Assembly: GCF_000233715.2 (NCBI RefSeq)
Contig: NC_021184.1
Location: 3,062,001 to 3,126,000, forward strand
From: Desulfoscipio gibsoniae DSM 7213
GTDB lineage: Bacteria; Bacillota; Desulfotomaculia; Desulfotomaculales; Desulfallaceae
Direction: 5' to 3'
Length of the DNA: 64,000 bases
Part shown: one piece after another, positions 33,918 through 42,645 of the stretch
How positions within the stretch are numbered: position 1 is the first letter of the stretch
Layout of the letters: every line of letters starts with the position of its first letter
Program-made: the position numbers and the translations under genes
The notes under the pieces: generated by a model
Seen by the model: only the letters and a program-made list of their open reading frames with translations
What the model was told of the DNA's origin: nothing
The model's database searches: none

Positions 33918-35582
33918 ATGGAAAATCAGCATTTAATTAATGAAAAAAAGTATCTAATCGAACAACTCACCGGCATTCATTCCTCCAAAATAAATTATTA
34001 CCTGGAAGTTAAAAAAAGAAATGAAGAAATTATCAAGCAAAATAACCGTTTAGAGATTATACATCAAATCATCAAGGATATTAATATAGATATGTCGCTG
34101 GGGGATATCATCGAGCGAGTATACCAGCGCCTGCCGTTAGTTATTCACTGCGACTTTTTGGGTTTAGCACTGATGCAGCACAGTGATTTATCTATGACAG
34201 CCATGATTCCCGACTGCGACTGCACTGGCCGCCCGGTACCATTTAAATCTTTACTCTGGCATACCGTGCGGGAGAGACAAAGCAAAGTATATTCCTTTTC
34301 CAAAGAGGAGCGCACAGCGCAGGACTGCCCGCCCATTAATCAGCTGAACCTAGTCTCCCTGGCTTTGGATCCACTGATTGTCAAAAGTAACGTAATTGGT
34401 GTGCTGATGATCGGCAGCCAAAGGGAAAACGCTTATACCGAGGATGAGGTCAAATTTACCCGGCAGCTGGCCGACCAACTGACTATTTGCATAGAAAACG
34501 CCCGTCTTTATGAACAGGTATTACACGGCAAAATGGAATGGGAAGAAACTTTTCGCTCTCTGACCGACCCAATTTTGTTAATTGACCAAAACTATAATAT
34601 AATCCGCTGCAATAACCAACTGGAAGGATTACCGGGTCAAATAAACGGTGAACCGGAAAAAAGCAAATGTTATCGCTATGTATGGGGAAGAGATGAAAAG
34701 TGCGAATTTTGCCTGATGGATGAAGTTTATCAAAACCAGGCCCCTGCCTACCGCCGCATCCAATTGGAGTCGGGGAAAACATTTGATGTACATTATTATC
34801 CTGTATTTAAACCAAACCGTGAAATTTATTCGGTGATTCACCACACCAAAGACATTACTGAACAAATCAAAATGGAAGCGCAGCTGACACAGTCGGATAA
34901 ACTGGCGGCTATCGGCGAAATGGCGGCCGGGGTGGCCCATGAGTTAAACAGTCCCATGACCGCAATTATCGGCAATTCCCAGATGATCATGCGGGATGGT
35001 GGTATTGACGAAAGCAATGCAGAACTTCTGCAAGATATCATTAACTGCGGACTGCGGTGTAAAAGAATCATTCAAAATTTACTCACCTTTTCCCGGCAGG
35101 ACCAGCGGCCCATGGCCCGCACCAATCTGAACAAAGTGGTGGAAAGTGTACTTTCATTAGTTCAGTATCAAATTAACCGTAATAATGTGGCCATTAAGCT
35201 GAATCTTGATACAAATCTCCCGGACGTGCTGGCCAACGAACAACAGCTGGACCAGGTACTGGTCAATTTGCTGCTCAACGCCCGGGATGCACTGGAAAAC
35301 AGTCCAAGGGACAAGCAAATCACCATCACCACCGAGCTCAGAAAAACCGATGCCGGCGAATATGTAACTGTCAAGGTAACAGATAACGGTGAGGGCATTC
35401 CAGCGGAGCATATTATGAAAATTTTTAACCCTTTTTTCACCAGCAAAGAGGCCAACCGGGGCACCGGGCTGGGTCTATCAGTCAGCCTGGGCATAGCCGA
35501 AGCCCACGGGGGCACCATCGAGGTGAACAGCACACCGGGACAAGGCAGCTGTTTTACTCTGTTTATCCCGGTAAACTGCTAG
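33918..35582 (+). CDS. NtrB-like sensor histidine kinase with GAF and PAS domains
   Basis: The protein of about 554 residues (ATG 33918, AGGAGG 7 bases upstream) is soluble. It has an N-terminal coiled coil, a GAF domain (about 60-195), a PAS domain (about 205-310) containing a Cys pair in RDEKCEFCLMD, then HisKA with phospho-acceptor in VAHELNSPMTAIIGN and HATPase blocks NLLLNARDAL, DNGEGIP and GTGLGLSVSLGIAEAHGG. The absence of membrane helices and the CxxC in the PAS domain suggest it senses a cytoplasmic redox or metabolite signal. Its partner is the sigma-54 response regulator encoded 88 bp downstream. Confidence 0.9.
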   Translation: MENQHLINEKKYLIEQLTGIHSSKINYYLEVKKRNEEIIKQNNRLEIIHQIIKDINIDMSLGDIIERVYQRLPLVIHCDFLGLALMQHSDLSMTAMIPDCDCTGRPVPFKSLLWHTVRERQSKVYSFSKEERTAQDCPPINQLNLVSLALDPLIVKSNVIGVLMIGSQRENAYTEDEVKFTRQLADQLTICIENARLYEQVLHGKMEWEETFRSLTDPILLIDQNYNIIRCNNQLEGLPGQINGEPEKSKCYRYVWGRDEKCEFCLMDEVYQNQAPAYRRIQLESGKTFDVHYYPVFKPNREIYSVIHHTKDITEQIKMEAQLTQSDKLAAIGEMAAGVAHELNSPMTAIIGNSQMIMRDGGIDESNAELLQDIINCGLRCKRIIQNLLTFSRQDQRPMARTNLNKVVESVLSLVQYQINRNNVAIKLNLDTNLPDVLANEQQLDQVLVNLLLNARDALENSPRDKQITITTELRKTDAGEYVTVKVTDNGEGIPAEHIMKIFNPFFTSKEANRGTGLGLSVSLGIAEAHGGTIEVNSTPGQGSCFTLFIPVNC

Positions 35583-35670
35583 CATGCACAACACAACATA
35601 CGAAAATATATAAGTATAGCTATTAAGTATCTTTCGCTGAATATGAATATGAATATGGGAGGTATATGCT

Positions 35671-37206
35671 TTGACCCCCGGTGAAAACATTCTGGTAATT
35701 GACGATGAGGTTGAGGTCGGTAGTTTTTTTCGCCGCCTGCTGCAACGAAAGGGTTTTAGCGTCAGCCTGGCCCACACGGGCAGCGAAGCCGTGCAATTGA
35801 TTGAATCAGCTAATTTTGCCGTGGCCTTTATCGACTTAAAGCTGCCCGATACCAGCGGGCTTAATTTGTTGCAGCAATTAAAGAACAGCCAGCCCGATTG
35901 CGAGGCCATTATTATGACCGGCTACGGTACCACCCGCACCGCGGTTAAGGCTATCCAAATGGGCGCCTTCGACTATATAGAAAAACCCTTTGAGGATATC
36001 GCCGAAGTTGAGGAACTAATCGACAAAGCGCTGGACTACGGGCGCCGGATAACGGGTAAAACTGCGGGCCGGCCCGAGTGGTTCAACACCGCCGAACAGG
36101 TAGGTTTTATAGTGGGTAAGACTCCCAGGATGCTGCGCCTGGCCACCGTAGCGGACAAAATTGCTCAAAAAAATATTAACGTACTCATCCAGGGTGAAAC
36201 AGGCACAGGCAAGGAAGTGCTGGCCCGGTTTATTCATGCCGCCAGCCCACGGCAGCAGCAAACATTTATTCCTATAAACTGTGGTGCCCTGCCTGAAAAC
36301 CTGCTGGAAAGCGAGCTATTCGGCCATGAAAAGGGAGCATTTACAGGAGCTTCCTGCTTGCGCCGGGGTATTTTTGAAATTGCAGATAACGGGTCACTTT
36401 TCCTGGATGAAATAGGGGAAGCCAACCCTTCCATCCAGGTTAAATTGCTGCGGGTTCTGGAAACAGGCGAGTTTTTGCGGGTAGGTGGCGAAAAGCCGGT
36501 GAAAACCGACGTCCGCATTATTGCGGCCACTAACGTAGACCTGGAAAAAGCCGTTCAGGATAAGCAATTTCGTGAGGATCTTTTTTACCGTCTCGACGTG
36601 GTGCGCCTGGAGTTACCGCCCTTGCGGGAAAGAAGGGAGGACATTCCCAGGCTGGTGAACCATTTTATTGCCCGTGCCAGGGACCGGTCCTCCAGAACAC
36701 TGCAAGTTTCACCGGAAGCTATGTTGTTACTGCAGGAGCACAGCTGGCCGGGTAATATACGGGAACTGGTCAATATTGTGGATCAAGCCATCGCGCTGTG
36801 CGAAGGTAATATGATTCTCCCTACGCATTTATCGAACAAATTATTGCAAGCTACAGCTAAAATCTTTGCCCCGGCAATGGAACATACAAGCACTGCGGAA
36901 CAGTTAGTGCTTGAGACTCTGGAAAGAACCACCACCGACCCCGGGTGGGTGGAAGCGCTGAGCCAGGACAATATTTTAAAAGCCTACCGGTTAACCAAGC
37001 AAATCCAGGAGAGACTCTTCAACCGCATGCAGGTGTTGTCGGTACCAGGCCCTCTACCGCCCAGCCTGGAGGAAATGGAAATCGAGACTATTACCCGCAC
37101 CCTGGCTTATTACGATGGCAATATAACCACTGCAGCCCGCTCCCTGGGCATAGGCAGAAACACCCTCTATAGAAAGATTAAAGAACACGGTATAGAAATC
37201 AAATGA
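35671..37206 (+). CDS. Sigma-54-dependent response regulator (receiver + AAA+ + Fis-type HTH)
   Basis: The 511-residue NtrC-like regulator has a receiver domain (phospho-acceptor in VAFIDLKLPD, Lys in YIEKPFED), a sigma-54-interacting AAA+ domain with Walker A GETGTGKE, the GAFTGA loop in EKGAFTGASC, and Walker B SLFLDEIGE. The C-terminal Fis-type helix-turn-helix reads NITTAARSLGIGRNTLYRKI. A phosphorylated regulator of this type activates RNA polymerase-sigma-54. Start is TTG 35671, behind GGGAGG. The nearby -24/-12 promoters at 37621 and 39070 and their shared upstream palindrome are the obvious candidate targets. Confidence 0.92.
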   Translation: MTPGENILVIDDEVEVGSFFRRLLQRKGFSVSLAHTGSEAVQLIESANFAVAFIDLKLPDTSGLNLLQQLKNSQPDCEAIIMTGYGTTRTAVKAIQMGAFDYIEKPFEDIAEVEELIDKALDYGRRITGKTAGRPEWFNTAEQVGFIVGKTPRMLRLATVADKIAQKNINVLIQGETGTGKEVLARFIHAASPRQQQTFIPINCGALPENLLESELFGHEKGAFTGASCLRRGIFEIADNGSLFLDEIGEANPSIQVKLLRVLETGEFLRVGGEKPVKTDVRIIAATNVDLEKAVQDKQFREDLFYRLDVVRLELPPLRERREDIPRLVNHFIARARDRSSRTLQVSPEAMLLLQEHSWPGNIRELVNIVDQAIALCEGNMILPTHLSNKLLQATAKIFAPAMEHTSTAEQLVLETLERTTTDPGWVEALSQDNILKAYRLTKQIQERLFNRMQVLSVPGPLPPSLEEMEIETITRTLAYYDGNITTAARSLGIGRNTLYRKIKEHGIEIK

Positions 37207-37209
37207 CCC

Positions 37210-37256
37210 AAAAGGCAACAGCGAACCTTAACCATTAGGGTTGGCTGTTGCCTTTT
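37210..37256 (+). terminator. Terminator of the two-component operon
   Basis: AAAAGGCAACAGC and GCTGTTGCCTTTT form a 13-bp stem, with an inner AACC/GGTT pairing, directly after the stop codon. Confidence 0.8.
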
Positions 37257-37480
37257 ACGCTTTGACCAATCCCGCCATATTTAGTACGTTGAATTATGCT
37301 TAACTGTTTTTATAAATTCCCTAAAGTAGCATGTTTTAAGGTATTTTTCTATTCCTTCTGGGCATGCTAGAAAATTATAATTCAAGAACATTTGTTGTGC
37401 GTATCACACTGTACATAAATGCATTAGTTTAGCATGAAATTCCAGTATAGACTAAAGCTGATCTCTTTGTCCCTTTTCGG

Positions 37481-37502
37481 CACTATGGTTCCATAATAGA
37501 AC
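37481..37502 (+). promoter_or_regulatory. Candidate activator-binding site (enhancer) for the second alcohol dehydrogenase gene
   Basis: The 22-bp element contains CTATGGTTCCATAATAGAAC, a partial palindrome (CTAT...ATAG). It matches 38931-38952 at 18 of 22 positions and lies 118 bp upstream of the -24/-12 promoter. A weaker relative, TTCCAGTATAGAC, is at 37440-37452. Confidence 0.6.
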
Positions 37503-37620
37503 TTGCCCTTAGAGTTAATAATAACTTTTTAGTTTCATTTTGGACCATTATCTTAATTATTTATATATTTACTATAATTTTTATTCGCTGCAAATTTAAA
37601 AATGCTTGAAATAAACGCAC

Positions 37621-37636
37621 TGGCACGACCTTTGCG
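37621..37636 (+). promoter_or_regulatory. Sigma-54 (-24/-12) promoter of the second alcohol dehydrogenase gene
   Basis: TGGCACGACCTTTGCG has the invariant GG and GC separated by exactly 10 bases. It is about 80 bp from the start codon. Confidence 0.82.
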
Positions 37637-37714
37637 TTTAAATAATACTCAAAATAAATAAAATAGTAGGGAAATTAAAACACCTACTCATAATTCAAAG
37701 GAGGTAATCATTTA

Positions 37715-38878
37715 ATGGCATTAGGAGAACAGGTTTACGGTTATTTTATCCCCACGGTCAACCTCATGGGTGTTGGCTCTCACAAAGAAACCACTAATCA
37801 GGTAAAAATCTTGGGCGGAACCAACGCACTCATCGTAACCGATGCATTCCTGGCCAAATCCGGCATGGGTGATGAAATTAAAGCCCTGGTGGAAGCCTCC
37901 GGCGCTAAAGCCACCGTATGGGGCGGAGCCGAGCCCAACCCCACCGACAAAAACGTACATGACGGGCTTAAAGTTTATCAGGACAACAATTGCGACATGA
38001 TCATTTCTCTGGGTGGCGGCAGTTCCCATGACTGCGCCAAGGGTATTGGTATTGTTGCCACCAATGGTGGTAATATACGAGACTATGAAGGGGTGGACAA
38101 GTCTTCCAAAGCCATGCCCCCGTTTATAGCAATAAACACCACCGCCGGAACGGCCAGCGAGATGACCCGTTTCTGTATCATCACCGACACCGATCGTAAG
38201 GTTAAAATGGCTATCGTTGACTGGCGGGTTACACCCAACATCGCCATTAACGACCCCCTGTTAATGGTGGGTATGCCACCGTCCCTTACCGCTGCCACCG
38301 GCATGGATGCGCTGACCCACGCAGTAGAAGCGTATGTATCCACCGCTGCCACACCTGTTACCGACTCAGCAGCATTGATGGCTATCAAGCTGATTTCCGA
38401 GAACCTTCGTGCCGCAGTGGCCAACGGTTCCAACATGGTGGCCCGGGACAACATGGCTTACGCTGAATTTCTGGCCGGCATGGCCTTCAATAACGCTAGC
38501 TTGGGCTACGTACACGCCATGGCTCACCAACTGGGCGGTTACTATAATCTGCCTCACGGCGTATGCAACGCTATTCTGCTTCCCCATGTTTGCTTATTCA
38601 ACCTGATCGCAACCCCCGAGCGTTTTGCCGACATCGCCGAAGCCATGGGCGAAAATATTGAAGGACTCAGCACCCGGGCAGCCGCTGATGTGGCCATCGA
38701 AGCCATCCAGCAGCTTTCAGTAGATGTGAGCATACCCACCGGATTAACTGAGCTGAATGTGCAAGAAAAAGATTTTCAGGTAATGGCCGAAAACGCTATG
38801 AAAGACGCCTGCTCTCTGACCAACCCGCGTCTGGCCACCCTGGAGGATGTCATTCAAATCTACCGCAACGCCATGTAG
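37715..38878 (+). CDS. Iron-containing alcohol dehydrogenase 2
   Basis: The 387-residue protein has the Fe-ADH nucleotide site [16 protein letters not shown], the [13 protein letters not shown] segment, and metal ligands in [10 protein letters not shown] and [19 protein letters not shown] (two His). It is closest to the ethanol/methanol dehydrogenase branch of type III enzymes ([11 protein letters not shown] at the N-terminus). The ATG 37715 follows AAAGGAGG. It has its own sigma-54 promoter and enhancer-like element and ends in a strong terminator, so it is a single-gene unit. With the aldehyde oxidoreductase gene next door it probably feeds aldehyde into ferredoxin-linked oxidation. Confidence 0.9.
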   Translation: MALGEQVYGYFIPTVNLMGVGSHKETTNQVKILGGTNALIVTDAFLAKSGMGDEIKALVEASGAKATVWGGAEPNPTDKNVHDGLKVYQDNNCDMIISLGGGSSHDCAKGIGIVATNGGNIRDYEGVDKSSKAMPPFIAINTTAGTASEMTRFCIITDTDRKVKMAIVDWRVTPNIAINDPLLMVGMPPSLTAATGMDALTHAVEAYVSTAATPVTDSAALMAIKLISENLRAAVANGSNMVARDNMAYAEFLAGMAFNNASLGYVHAMAHQLGGYYNLPHGVCNAILLPHVCLFNLIATPERFADIAEAMGENIEGLSTRAAADVAIEAIQQLSVDVSIPTGLTELNVQEKDFQVMAENAMKDACSLTNPRLATLEDVIQIYRNAM

Positions 38879-38930
38879 TGATCTGATTGTCAACGACGTT
38901 GTTGTAAAAATAATACTTGTCTCATTTTGG

Positions 38931-38952
38931 GGCTATTGTTCCAGAATAGAAC
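38931..38952 (+). promoter_or_regulatory. Candidate activator-binding site for the aldehyde oxidoreductase gene
   Basis: The element contains CTATTGTTCCAGAATAGAAC, with CTATT/AATAG inverted. It matches the site at 37481-37502 and lies 117 bp upstream of the next -24/-12 promoter, almost the same spacing. Its last three bases overlap the following terminator stem. Confidence 0.62.
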
Positions 38953-38992
38953 GCCATCGTTGTGCAATTTCAATGCATAACGATGGCGTTTT
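38950..38992 (+). terminator. Terminator of the second alcohol dehydrogenase gene
   Basis: AACGCCATCGTT pairs with AACGATGGCGTT (12 bp) and is followed by TT-A. Confidence 0.75.
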
Positions 38993-39069
38993 ACAGTAAA
39001 TATCCCAAATTATTAGAGTTATTTATTGCTACAAGCGCTCCTATGCCCCAAACCTGTTAGACATCATGC

Positions 39070-39085
39070 TGGCATATTATTTGCT
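39070..39085 (+). promoter_or_regulatory. Sigma-54 (-24/-12) promoter of the aldehyde oxidoreductase gene
   Basis: TGGCATATTATTTGCT keeps GG and GC exactly 10 bases apart; the start codon is 131 bp downstream. Confidence 0.82.
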
Positions 39086-39216
39086 TAGTTATTTAGAACA
39101 AGTATTTAATAAAACAACAATGCCGTTGCACAAAGCGCATATTTTGTGTTTCAATTAACTCAATAACATTCCTTATTAATTAATCACCTAATTGTATTAT
39201 AAGGAGGAAAAGAGAT

Positions 39217-40944
39217 ATGCAAAAAATACTTAGGGTCAACATGGCCAACAGAGATTTTAAAATTGAAGACGTACCGCAAAAATACGCCGCTATGGGCGGC
39301 CGGGCATTAACCTCGCAGCTAATTGCCGACGAAGTACCCGCCACCTGTAATGCCCTTGGAGAATTCAACAAGTTAGTAATCGCCCCGGGCCTGCTGTCCG
39401 GCACCCAGGCACCATCTTCGGGTCGCCTTTCGGTGGGCGGCAAGAGCCCGCTGACCGGTGGCATTAAAGAAGCCAACGCCGGCGGTATTACATCTCAAAA
39501 GCTGGCCAACCTGGGCATTAAAGCCATCATCATTGAAGGTAAGCCCGCCGGCAAAGGTTTTTCCCTGCTTAAAATCACCCCGGACGGCATGGAAATGCTG
39601 CCCGTCGATGATTTAGCCGGCAAGGGCACCTATGAGGTAACCGCCATTTGCCGCCAGCGTTACGGCGACAAGGTGGCCGTCATCACCATTGGCCCGGCTG
39701 GAGAAATGCTCATGCCCTCCGCGGGCGTAACCAATAATGACAGCGATGGTAATAGTAGCAGGTACGCCGGACGCGGCGGTTTGGGTGCCGTTATGGGCTC
39801 CAAGGGTTTGAAGGCCATCGTGGTGGACTGCCCTAAAACATTCGATGCCCCTGTCCAAGACCCCGTGCGATTCAAGGCAGCAGCTAAAAAGTTTGCCAAA
39901 ATTCTCCTGGATCACCCGGTTTGCGGCCAGGGACTGCCTGCGTATGGTACCAACGTTTTAATGAATATCATCAACGAGGCTGGTGCGCTGCCTGTACGGA
40001 ACTTCTCTTATGGCCGGTTTGACAAAGCCGGTGAAGTAAGCGGTGAAAAACTGGCCGAAGTAGCCAACGCCAGGGGCGGCAAAGCCACTCACGCCTGCCA
40101 CCCCGGCTGCGTAATGCGCTGCTCCAACGTCTACCCCATGCCGGACGGTAAGGTTTGCTCCCCCATCGAATATGAAACCGCCTGGGGTTTCGGCCCCAAC
40201 CTGGAAATCAGCGACCTGGATGTAGTGGCGAAATTAAATTACATTTGCAATGATGTAGGCTTGGACACCGTTGAAGCCGGCTGCACACTGGGCGTACTGG
40301 CCGAAGCAGGTGCAATCCCCTTTGGTGACGGCCCGGTTGCCATTGCCGCCCTGGAAGAGGTGGGCAATGGCACCCCGCTGGGCCGGATCATCGGCAGCGG
40401 TGCTACCAATGCCGGTAAAGTGTTTGGTGTCACCCGGGTTCCTGCCGTCAAAGGCCAGGGCATTCCAGCTTACGATCCGCGCTCCTGCAAAGGGAACGGT
40501 GTCACTTATGCCACCACCACCATGGGTGCTGACCACACGGCAGGATATGCAGTTACAGCGAACATTTTAAAAGTTGGCGGCTTTGTCGACCCCACCCAAA
40601 AGGGTGGGCAAGTAGAATTGTCACGCAACCTACAAGTTGCCACCGCGGCTATAGACGCCTCAGGCCTGTGCCTGTTCGTAGCCTTTGCAGTGCTGGACAA
40701 CCCCGAAGGACTCCCCACCATCGTGGAAATGATTAATGCCCAGTATGGAACTGCACTTACAGTGGACGATGTAGTGGCCCTTGGACAAAGTATACTTAAA
40801 ACAGAACGGCAGTTTAATAAAGAGGCCGGCTTTACCAAGGCCGACGATAGATTACCTGAGTTTTTCAGCAAAGAAGTGTTTGCACCACATAACACCCAAT
40901 TTGACGTTAGCGACGAAGAGTTGGACGAGGTTTTCAATTTTTAA
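39217..40944 (+). CDS. aor: Tungsten-type aldehyde:ferredoxin oxidoreductase
   Basis: The 575-residue protein matches the AOR family. The N-terminal domain binds the pterin cofactor (KSPLTGGIKEANAGG, YAGRGGLGAVMGSKGLKAI), and the iron-sulfur cluster ligands are CHPGCVMRC (CxxxCxxxC) with a fourth Cys in DASGLCLFVA. The EYETAWGFGPN block is also typical. AORs oxidise aldehydes to acids and reduce ferredoxin, or reduce acids in reverse. ATG 39217 lies behind AAGGAGG. Single-gene unit with its own sigma-54 promoter; no accessory electron-transfer subunit gene follows. Confidence 0.93.
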   Translation: MQKILRVNMANRDFKIEDVPQKYAAMGGRALTSQLIADEVPATCNALGEFNKLVIAPGLLSGTQAPSSGRLSVGGKSPLTGGIKEANAGGITSQKLANLGIKAIIIEGKPAGKGFSLLKITPDGMEMLPVDDLAGKGTYEVTAICRQRYGDKVAVITIGPAGEMLMPSAGVTNNDSDGNSSRYAGRGGLGAVMGSKGLKAIVVDCPKTFDAPVQDPVRFKAAAKKFAKILLDHPVCGQGLPAYGTNVLMNIINEAGALPVRNFSYGRFDKAGEVSGEKLAEVANARGGKATHACHPGCVMRCSNVYPMPDGKVCSPIEYETAWGFGPNLEISDLDVVAKLNYICNDVGLDTVEAGCTLGVLAEAGAIPFGDGPVAIAALEEVGNGTPLGRIIGSGATNAGKVFGVTRVPAVKGQGIPAYDPRSCKGNGVTYATTTMGADHTAGYAVTANILKVGGFVDPTQKGGQVELSRNLQVATAAIDASGLCLFVAFAVLDNPEGLPTIVEMINAQYGTALTVDDVVALGQSILKTERQFNKEAGFTKADDRLPEFFSKEVFAPHNTQFDVSDEELDEVFNF

Positions 40945-41021
40945 AGAATAACTCAAGGCATTACTCTAACCCCCTTATTTATATAAAATCGCCTCTCGAT
41001 AAATAACTTTATATACTTCAA

Positions 41022-41057
41022 AACCCCTGTTCCTTTCCGGAACAGGGGTCCCTTTTT
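41022..41057. terminator. Bidirectional terminator between aor and the aminomutase gene
   Basis: ACCCCTGTTCC and GGAACAGGGGT form an 11-bp stem followed by CCCTTTTT on the plus strand and by TTTT on the minus strand; it serves the convergent genes. Confidence 0.85.
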
Positions 41058-41063
41058 ACGGCT

Positions 41064-42416
41064 TTAGCTCGGCGTATTATCCTTAAGCCCGGCTTCCCAG
41101 CCGTATGGGCTGTCCACATCTGACGGCGGATCTACACTGCTTGCCGGATATCCGCCGTTGGCACAGCGAAAAACCTTTCCCTCCCAGGTTCTAATCATCA
41201 CGTTATCCTTTTCCACTGACAATAAATATTGAGGAAGCAATGGCGTCTTGCCAGCACCACCGGGCGCATTGATGATATACCACGGCACGGCCAGGCCCGA
41301 TGTATAACCGCGCAAGTTTTCCATTATTTCCAGTCCCTCTTGAATAGTGGTTACAAAGTGTGTTGTGCCTTTAACAGGCTTGGCATGAAAAATATAGTAC
41401 GGGCGAACATGTATTTTAAGTAATTCATGGTTTAATTTCTTCATTATGTGCGGGTCATTGTTAATTCCCTTAAGCAGCACAGCCTGGTTACCCAGCTGTA
41501 TGCCGGCCTTGGCCAACATACGCGTGGCCTTTAAAGCTTCCCGAGTTACCTCCATGGGATGATTAAAATGCGTATTCACAAAGATTGGATGGTGTTTTTC
41601 CAGCATGTTACATAGTTTGGGTGTAATACGCTGCGGCATAGTTACAGGTACCCGGCTGCCAATGCGCTTTATTTCAACATGCTCAATATTATCAAGTTCG
41701 GTAAGTATCCAATCCAGCCAATCATCAGATAAAGTAAGCGGATCGCCACCGGTAATCAACACATCCCGCACCTCGTGATTAGCACGGATATACTCAATGG
41801 CTGCCTTAATATCCTCTACAGAAGCTGGCCTATCCACTTCACCTATATTGCGCCTGCGCTGGCAATGCCGGCAAAACATGGCACACTGGTTGGTTGCATT
41901 AATTATCAAACGATCTGCATAACGGCGGGTAATCCGCGGGGCTGGTGATGTATATTCCTCGGCCATGGGATCTTCTTTGCCCCAATTATCACGTATTTCC
42001 CAAATACTTGGTATACCCTGCATCCTCACCGGACAATTAGGGTTGTCTGTTTGCATAAGGCTTAAATAGTAAGGCGATACTGCCCAGCGGAATTTCCTGC
42101 TGACAAATTCAATATGGCCGGCTTCTTCATCCGTAAGCGGCAGAAGCTGCCGTAACTTTCTTACATCGCTGACTCTGTTACGCATTTGCCAGCGCCAGTT
42201 TTGCCAATCAGAATCCGTAGCGCCCAAAAAATTTAGTATGTTTCTTTTTCTCGTTTGGTATTGCTCTTCCAATTTAAAGCCGGTAGGAATATGTTTGGCA
42301 GCCTTCAGGTAATCTTCAATACGGTGCTTTAACTCCCCGGCCCTCTTCATGGCCACCTGGCGTTTTTCATGATCCGGGTGCACTAACAAACTCTTCTTAT
42401 TGATTAAACTATCCAA
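41064..42416 (-). CDS. KamA-family radical SAM 2,3-aminomutase (lysine or glutamate)
   Basis: The 450-residue protein has the radical-SAM cluster motif CAMFCRHC (Cys178, 182, 185), the conserved ITGGDPLTLSDDWLDWIL block and the PLP-binding lysine in NAPGGAGKTPL. The family moves an amino group from C2 to C3 using SAM and PLP. Where lysine 2,3-aminomutases have acidic residues for the substrate side chain (the GVND and CDL regions), this protein shows GINND and IFHAKPVKGTTHF, which by eye favours a glutamate 2,3-aminomutase; that is tentative. Beta-amino acids made this way are often osmolytes. No ablB-like acetyltransferase gene is adjacent. Confidence 0.82.
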   Translation of the reverse strand: MDSLINKKSLLVHPDHEKRQVAMKRAGELKHRIEDYLKAAKHIPTGFKLEEQYQTRKRNILNFLGATDSDWQNWRWQMRNRVSDVRKLRQLLPLTDEEAGHIEFVSRKFRWAVSPYYLSLMQTDNPNCPVRMQGIPSIWEIRDNWGKEDPMAEEYTSPAPRITRRYADRLIINATNQCAMFCRHCQRRRNIGEVDRPASVEDIKAAIEYIRANHEVRDVLITGGDPLTLSDDWLDWILTELDNIEHVEIKRIGSRVPVTMPQRITPKLCNMLEKHHPIFVNTHFNHPMEVTREALKATRMLAKAGIQLGNQAVLLKGINNDPHIMKKLNHELLKIHVRPYYIFHAKPVKGTTHFVTTIQEGLEIMENLRGYTSGLAVPWYIINAPGGAGKTPLLPQYLLSVEKDNVMIRTWEGKVFRCANGGYPASSVDPPSDVDSPYGWEAGLKDNTPS

Positions 42417-42645
42417 TAAACCCCACCTCCATATGGTATTAATTTGTATAAATTAAATAAACATGCAAACATACTGTTAATAATTAATAAGTTGCTTGTT
42501 GGTGAATAAATTATAAGCCAATTACATTATATCAATAAATAGTTAAAGTGAAAAGTTTATTTTTTAAAAATGTATATCTGCACACAAGGCATATATGGTT
42601 TAGGCATAACCATAACACGTTATATTTGTAATGCCCTGCAAATAT
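42417..42645 (-). other. Upstream region of the aminomutase gene with a palindrome
   Basis: The AT-rich gap holds TATGGTT-TAGGCAT-AACCATA (about 42594-42614), an inverted repeat that could be an activator site. No -24/-12 promoter was found on the minus strand. Confidence 0.35.
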
